DNA from: Alphaproteobacteria bacterium
GTDB taxonomy: Bacteria > Pseudomonadota > Alphaproteobacteria > ATCC43930 > CGMCC-115725
Direction: 5' to 3'
Length of the DNA: 18,971 nt
NCBI GenBank assembly: GCA_019237175.1
Contig: JAFAHP010000135.1
Coordinates: 1-18,971, forward strand
Shown here: piece after piece, positions 15,702-18,971 of the stretch
Position numbering within the stretch: the stretch's first letter is position 1
Layout: each line of letters begins with the position of its first letter
The notes under the pieces: model-generated
The model's database searches: none
What the model saw: only the letters and a program-made list of their open reading frames with translations
What the model was told of the DNA's origin: nothing
Translations under genes and position numbers: made by a program

Positions 15702-17111
15702 TCAGGCGGGCACCGAGGCGGCCTCGGTGACGGTTTCGAGCTGGCCGACAGTCTCGCGGCCAAACACCACCGGGATCAAGGCACCGATCCCGACCACGAC
15801 CAAGATCGTGCCAAAGAAGATCGTCGGCGAACCGGTATACGGCGTCATCAGAAACGGCCCCAATACGCCGGCGAAGATCCGCCCGAACGACTCGCCGAAG
15901 ATGTGCCCGCGTCCGCGCAGAGCGGTCGGGAACTGTTCGGAGAGATAAACGCGGGTGGCGCTAAACGATGACAGCACGGTGAATCCGGTGATCAGCCCGC
16001 CCGCCAGCATGACGATGGTCGCATTGGCCTCGGCGCGGTGGGCCATCATCATCAAAAACACACCGGGCAGCGACCCGGCGAGGGCGTAGAAAATTGTCCA
16101 GCGCCGACCGATGATCTCCATCAGGTACCCGGTAAAGGCCTTGCCCGGGATGCTTGCCGCATAGATGATCGTGGAAAGCCCAAAACTCAGCGACACCGCC
16201 GCGCCCTGATCGACCAGCGCTTTCGGCAGCAGTATGTGGATCAGAAGGGCCGCGATGCCGGCGCAGACGCTGCTGAGGATGCCGACCACAGTCCAACGCA
16301 GCTGGCCCGGGCGAAACAGGGCCCAATAGGGCGGCAGCTTTTCGCTGACCGTCTCAATGTCGATCCCGATCGCCTCAACCGACAACGGCGCCACCCGGCT
16401 GCCAGATCGCGAGATCATCCGATTGACGGCGTCGACCGCGGCTGCGGCGCGGCCTCGGCGCAGATGCCAGCGCGGGCTCTCAGGGATCAAAAAATGGATC
16501 AGCGCGGGCGCTATGAAAACCATCAGCCCGCCGGGCAAGGCCATCAGCCGGAACGCGTTCGCATTGCTGGCGAGTATAAAGCTGACGAACAGCACCGCGG
16601 TGAACGAGACAGCCAGCGACATCTCGTAGATCGCACCAAAGGTGCGCCGGTGCCGCGCCGGCATCAACTCGGCGGCGATCGGAAACGGCGCCGATACGGC
16701 AAACCCGCCCGCAAGACCGGTCAGCAGCCGGATGATAATCAGCTGCTCGGCATTTTGCACCAGCGGTATCAACAGTGTGAAAAAGGTGGTGCCAATTACG
16801 CCGATTTGCAGGACCAGCTTGCGGCTCCAATGGTCCGACATCGCCGAGGCGATGAACCCGCCAACGCAGGCCATCATGGTCGAAGCGACGGCGACAAAGC
16901 GAATGTCGCCCGGGGTCAGGTGGAGAGGATGTTTTGCCAATACGAGCAACGAGGCGGTGATCGACAGGTCGTAGCCCTCGACAAAACCGATGAACCCCAA
17001 TACGGCGATAATGGCGACGTGATAGGCGCTGAACGGAATGCTGTCGAGCTTGCGGCCGAGAACAAAGCCGGCGGCTGACGACGGCCGGCCGATCGCAGCG
17101 ATATCATTCAC
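15702..17111 (-). CDS. Major facilitator superfamily transporter
   Basis: A 469-residue inner-membrane carrier with about twelve hydrophobic segments and a central charged loop, in the style of sugar-porter or aromatic acid:proton symporters. Family features include FVEGYDLSITASLLVL in helix 1, SDHWSRKLVL in the loop after helix 2 (the D-x-x-x-R-K version of motif A), RLLTGLAGGFAVSAPFPIAAELMPARHRR around helices 4-5, and IPESPRWHLRRGR before the central loop. The start is GTG at 17111, because GGGAGG sits five bases upstream. The open frame back to 17180 adds only an Arg/Pro-rich stretch. It converges on glnT with a 55 bp gap lacking an obvious terminator. It could import the compound processed by the neighbouring amidohydrolase, GMC and glx/glnT genes, or serve the divergent dehydrogenase. 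The substrate is not readable from sequence. Confidence 0.85.
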   Translation of the reverse strand: MNDIAAIGRPSSAAGFVLGRKLDSIPFSAYHVAIIAVLGFIGFVEGYDLSITASLLVLAKHPLHLTPGDIRFVAVASTMMACVGGFIASAMSDHWSRKLVLQIGVIGTTFFTLLIPLVQNAEQLIIIRLLTGLAGGFAVSAPFPIAAELMPARHRRTFGAIYEMSLAVSFTAVLFVSFILASNANAFRLMALPGGLMVFIAPALIHFLIPESPRWHLRRGRAAAAVDAVNRMISRSGSRVAPLSVEAIGIDIETVSEKLPPYWALFRPGQLRWTVVGILSSVCAGIAALLIHILLPKALVDQGAAVSLSFGLSTIIYAASIPGKAFTGYLMEIIGRRWTIFYALAGSLPGVFLMMMAHRAEANATIVMLAGGLITGFTVLSSFSATRVYLSEQFPTALRGRGHIFGESFGRIFAGVLGPFLMTPYTGSPTIFFGTILVVVGIGALIPVVFGRETVGQLETVTEAASVPA

Positions 17112-17116
17112 TTTCA

Positions 17117-17122
17117 CCTCCC
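17117..17122 (-). promoter_or_regulatory. Ribosome binding site fixing the MFS transporter start
   Basis: The complement of 17117-17122 reads GGGAGG, five bases before GTG at 17111. It decides for this GTG over the upstream ATG at 17180. Confidence 0.7.
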
Positions 17123-17370
17123 AGATCGGTCGGACCCGGGGACGGCCCGTGCGGCGGCGCGGAACAGGCTTGGCCGGCACCGCTAGCGAATGGTCAGCGA
17201 AGATGCTTTCTCTTTTCTGGTCGTCGCCTCGTATTTTCCGCTAACCGCATGAGACGATACCGGTTCGACACGTCCTTCTGTTCTGATGGTGGGCCCAGTG
17301 ATTTGCCCGCCCAGCGATCGCGATAACGCTAAAGGCCGGGAAAGATCCGCGGCCACGATCCCGGTACTGA

Positions 17371-17496
17371 CAGGGGCACCTCGCGATCATCGGCCGCACC
17401 GCGGCCGAGTGTTATCAGGGGATCGCGCGCGCCGATGACGTCCTCACCGGTCCCAATTTGCGGGGTGCGTGGATCCTCGGCGATGCCGAATCCTGA
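17371..17496 (+). pseudogene. Possible decayed gene end (41 codons, no start)
   Basis: Directly after an in-frame TGA (17368-17370), a 41-codon frame reads with protein-like composition and GC-rich third positions, including AIIGRTAAECYQGIARADD and LRGAWILGDAES before its TGA. It has no start codon and no ribosome binding site. It looks like the 3' end of a lost gene. I do not recognise the family and this remains tentative. Confidence 0.3.
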
Positions 17497-17880
17497 TCTA
17501 ACCTTCGCCACCCGCCATGGCCCCGGCGTTTTCTCGTCTTTATGCGCGGCACCCCGACTTTCGCCCGGCCCTCTGGTCATTCCCGCCTCCCAGACGCAAG
17601 CCTGATTGCGTCAGTACCCGCATCACTTGCCGGCTCTCTTGGCGCGCTCACCGCGGATTGGTCCGTCTACGCGCTTCCGCGAAAATAGCATGGCTGGTAT
17701 GAGGAAACTAGAGTTAAGATCGAAAATCATTCTTACCGGGCTGGACAGACCTTCGCCCCGCCTCAGCCGCGTCGATCCTGATCGCCGCTCGCCGCCGGGA
17801 GCGAGAGGGCCACCTTTCGGGTCGCCGGGCGCGGGCTTATGCTTGGTCAAATGAATTCAACTTGTGGGAGGAGCGAGACG

Positions 17881-18971
17881 ATGGAAGCTGCCGCCGCTGT
17901 GTTTCGCAAGGTGCGCGAGCCGCTGACAATCGAACAGATCGAAATCGACCAGCCATGGGGACGCGAGGTGCTGGTGCGCACCGCGGCCACCGGCGTGTGC
18001 CACAGTGATCTGCACGTCGTCGACGGGCTTGGGCGGTTTCCGCTCGACCGGCCGATGGTATTGGGTCATGAAGGGGCTGGCGTCGTCGAGGCGGTCGGCG
18101 CCGAGGTGACGACGGTCAAACCCGGCGATCACATCGTCGCCTGTCTTTCGGGGTTTTGCGGCACCTGCCCGCAATGCCTCTCGGGCCACCCGAATTTGTG
18201 CACCGGCGGCATCGTCACCCGGCCCGATCCCGCAGCCCCGCGTCTCTCGCAAAACGGCGAGCCGCTCCGCCAGTTCATCGGGATTTCGAGCTACGCCGAA
18301 AAGATGCTGCTGCATGAGAATTCCTTGGTCCGGATCGACCCGGAATTGCCGCTCGACAAGGCGGCATTGGTCGGCTGCGGCGTGCTGACGGGTGTCGGGG
18401 CGGCGTTGCGCAGTTCGGGTCTCGAAGCGGGGCAGACCGTCGCGGTGTTCGGCTGCGGCGGGGTCGGCTTGTCGATCATCCAGGGAGCGCGGATCGGCGG
18501 TGCCCGCCAGATCATCGGTGTCGACCAGTTCGATTCAAAGCGCGAGATGGCAACGCGCGCCGGCGCCACGCATTTTATCAACAGCTCGCAAGAAGACCCG
18601 GTCAAGGCGGTCCGCGCCCTGACCGGCGGGCTGGGCGTCGATCACGCCTTTGAGGCGGTTGGCTTGCCGCTGTTGGTGCGCCAGGCGATCGAGAGCCTGG
18701 CGATCCGAGGTACCGCGACGATCGTCGGGGTGCTGCCGCCCGATGCGATGATCGAGTTCCCGTGGATGGCGATCCGTCCCGAGTGCAAAGTGCAGACCTC
18801 GCGTATGGGCTCGAACCGCTTCCGCTACGACATCCCGCTCTATCTCGATTTTTATCGTCAGGGCCGGCTCGATCTCGACGGCATGGTTACCAAACGGGGC
18901 CACCTTTCCGACATCAACGAAGCCTTTCGCGCGATGAAAGCCGGCGAAGTCGCTCGCACGGTGCTGACCTT
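17881..18971 (+). CDS. Zinc-dependent alcohol dehydrogenase (MDR family), 3' end outside window
   Basis: 363 codons are visible of a medium-chain zinc alcohol dehydrogenase, so only the last few residues are missing. Catalytic zinc ligands are C40 (GVCHSD), H63 with E64 (GHEGAG) and C166 (LVGCGVLTG). The structural zinc cysteines are C93, C96, C99 and C107. The NAD-binding loop GCGGVG is at 191-196, and D-rich IIGVDQFDSKRE follows, consistent with NAD preference. The domain layout is close to class III/S-(hydroxymethyl)-thiol dehydrogenase relatives and to bacterial aryl- or primary-alcohol dehydrogenases. GGGAGGA lies about nine bases before the ATG. It is divergent from the MFS gene across 769 bp. 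It could handle an alcohol or aldehyde related to the neighbouring catabolic genes, but no sequence feature fixes the substrate. Confidence 0.9.
   Translation, partial: MEAAAAVFRKVREPLTIEQIEIDQPWGREVLVRTAATGVCHSDLHVVDGLGRFPLDRPMVLGHEGAGVVEAVGAEVTTVKPGDHIVACLSGFCGTCPQCLSGHPNLCTGGIVTRPDPAAPRLSQNGEPLRQFIGISSYAEKMLLHENSLVRIDPELPLDKAALVGCGVLTGVGAALRSSGLEAGQTVAVFGCGGVGLSIIQGARIGGARQIIGVDQFDSKREMATRAGATHFINSSQEDPVKAVRALTGGLGVDHAFEAVGLPLLVRQAIESLAIRGTATIVGVLPPDAMIEFPWMAIRPECKVQTSRMGSNRFRYDIPLYLDFYRQGRLDLDGMVTKRGHLSDINEAFRAMKAGEVARTVLT

Larger units (their letters stand above)
17112..17880. other. 769 bp divergent intergenic region without a convincing intact gene
   Basis: This lies between the start of the MFS gene (- strand) and the start of the zinc dehydrogenase (+ strand), so it should hold promoters for both. 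Several short open frames exist on both strands (for example 17329-17580 on - and 17606-17854 on +). They are rich in Arg, Pro and Ser, lack ribosome binding sites and look like chance frames in GC-rich DNA. The one stretch that reads like protein is 17371-17496. A somewhat AT-richer patch around 17690-17740 could carry a promoter, but no clear -35/-10 pair was found. Confidence 0.6.

Noticed and set aside
16038..17078. 346-codon open frame on the + strand
   Set aside because: It is antisense to the MFS transporter and its product is an Arg/Gln/Asp-rich sequence with no domain. The - strand frame has clear membrane helices and motifs.
17112..17180. Longer MFS start at 17180
   Set aside because: The extra 23 residues are Arg/Pro-rich and not typical of the family, while the GTG at 17111 has GGGAGG at ideal spacing.
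17314..17321. GCGATCGC palindrome as a regulatory site
   Set aside because: A single copy of a short GC-rich palindrome is not evidence of an operator, and no second copy was found nearby.

Overview
This 19 kb window has the high GC content and gene content of an alphaproteobacterial chromosome. The organism is inferred from the split glutamate-synthase (glx/mgs) operon with a type III glutamine synthetase, a BetA-type dehydrogenase and GC-rich codon use. No rRNA or other direct taxonomic marker is present. No tRNA, rRNA, CRISPR array, transposase or transcriptional regulator was found.

Left part (1-6983), envelope glycan region, all on the + strand. It starts with the 3' part of a galE-like UDP-glucose 4-epimerase gene. 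Next is an 865-residue protein joining a clan GH-A glycoside hydrolase-like domain to a GT2 glycosyltransferase and C-terminal membrane segments. A one-piece ABC exporter half-transporter follows closely. After a 414 bp gap, whose first half is an AT-rich island with a long inverted repeat, comes a membrane-anchored coiled-coil M23 (LytM) peptidase. Sugar nucleotide supply, glycan synthesis or remodelling, export and wall processing would form a plausible working unit. The product is unknown.

Middle (6943-8006). A DUF4337 membrane protein gene on the - strand overlaps the 3' end of the peptidase gene by 41 bp. Beyond it lies an 84-codon remnant of an enolase-superfamily (mandelate racemase/muconate lactonizing) gene, cut off at both ends.

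Right part (8007-15646), a + strand run of six genes: a metal-dependent amidohydrolase, a choline-dehydrogenase-like GMC flavoprotein, three genes that together correspond to a split glutamate synthase (glutaminase domain glxB, GXGXG domain glxC, FMN/Fe-S domain glxD) and a type III glutamine synthetase (glnT/gmaS type). The last four match the core of the N-methylglutamate route (mgsABC-gmaS), in which an amine is captured as a gamma-glutamylamide and passed on to 2-oxoglutarate. The usual N-methylglutamate dehydrogenase genes (mgdABCD) are not in the window. The operon may therefore serve an amine or nitrogenous compound processed by the amidohydrolase and the GMC enzyme.

Right edge. A convergent MFS transporter (- strand) is followed by about 770 bp with no convincing intact gene but one short decayed reading frame. 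A zinc alcohol dehydrogenase then runs off the window, lacking only its last few residues.
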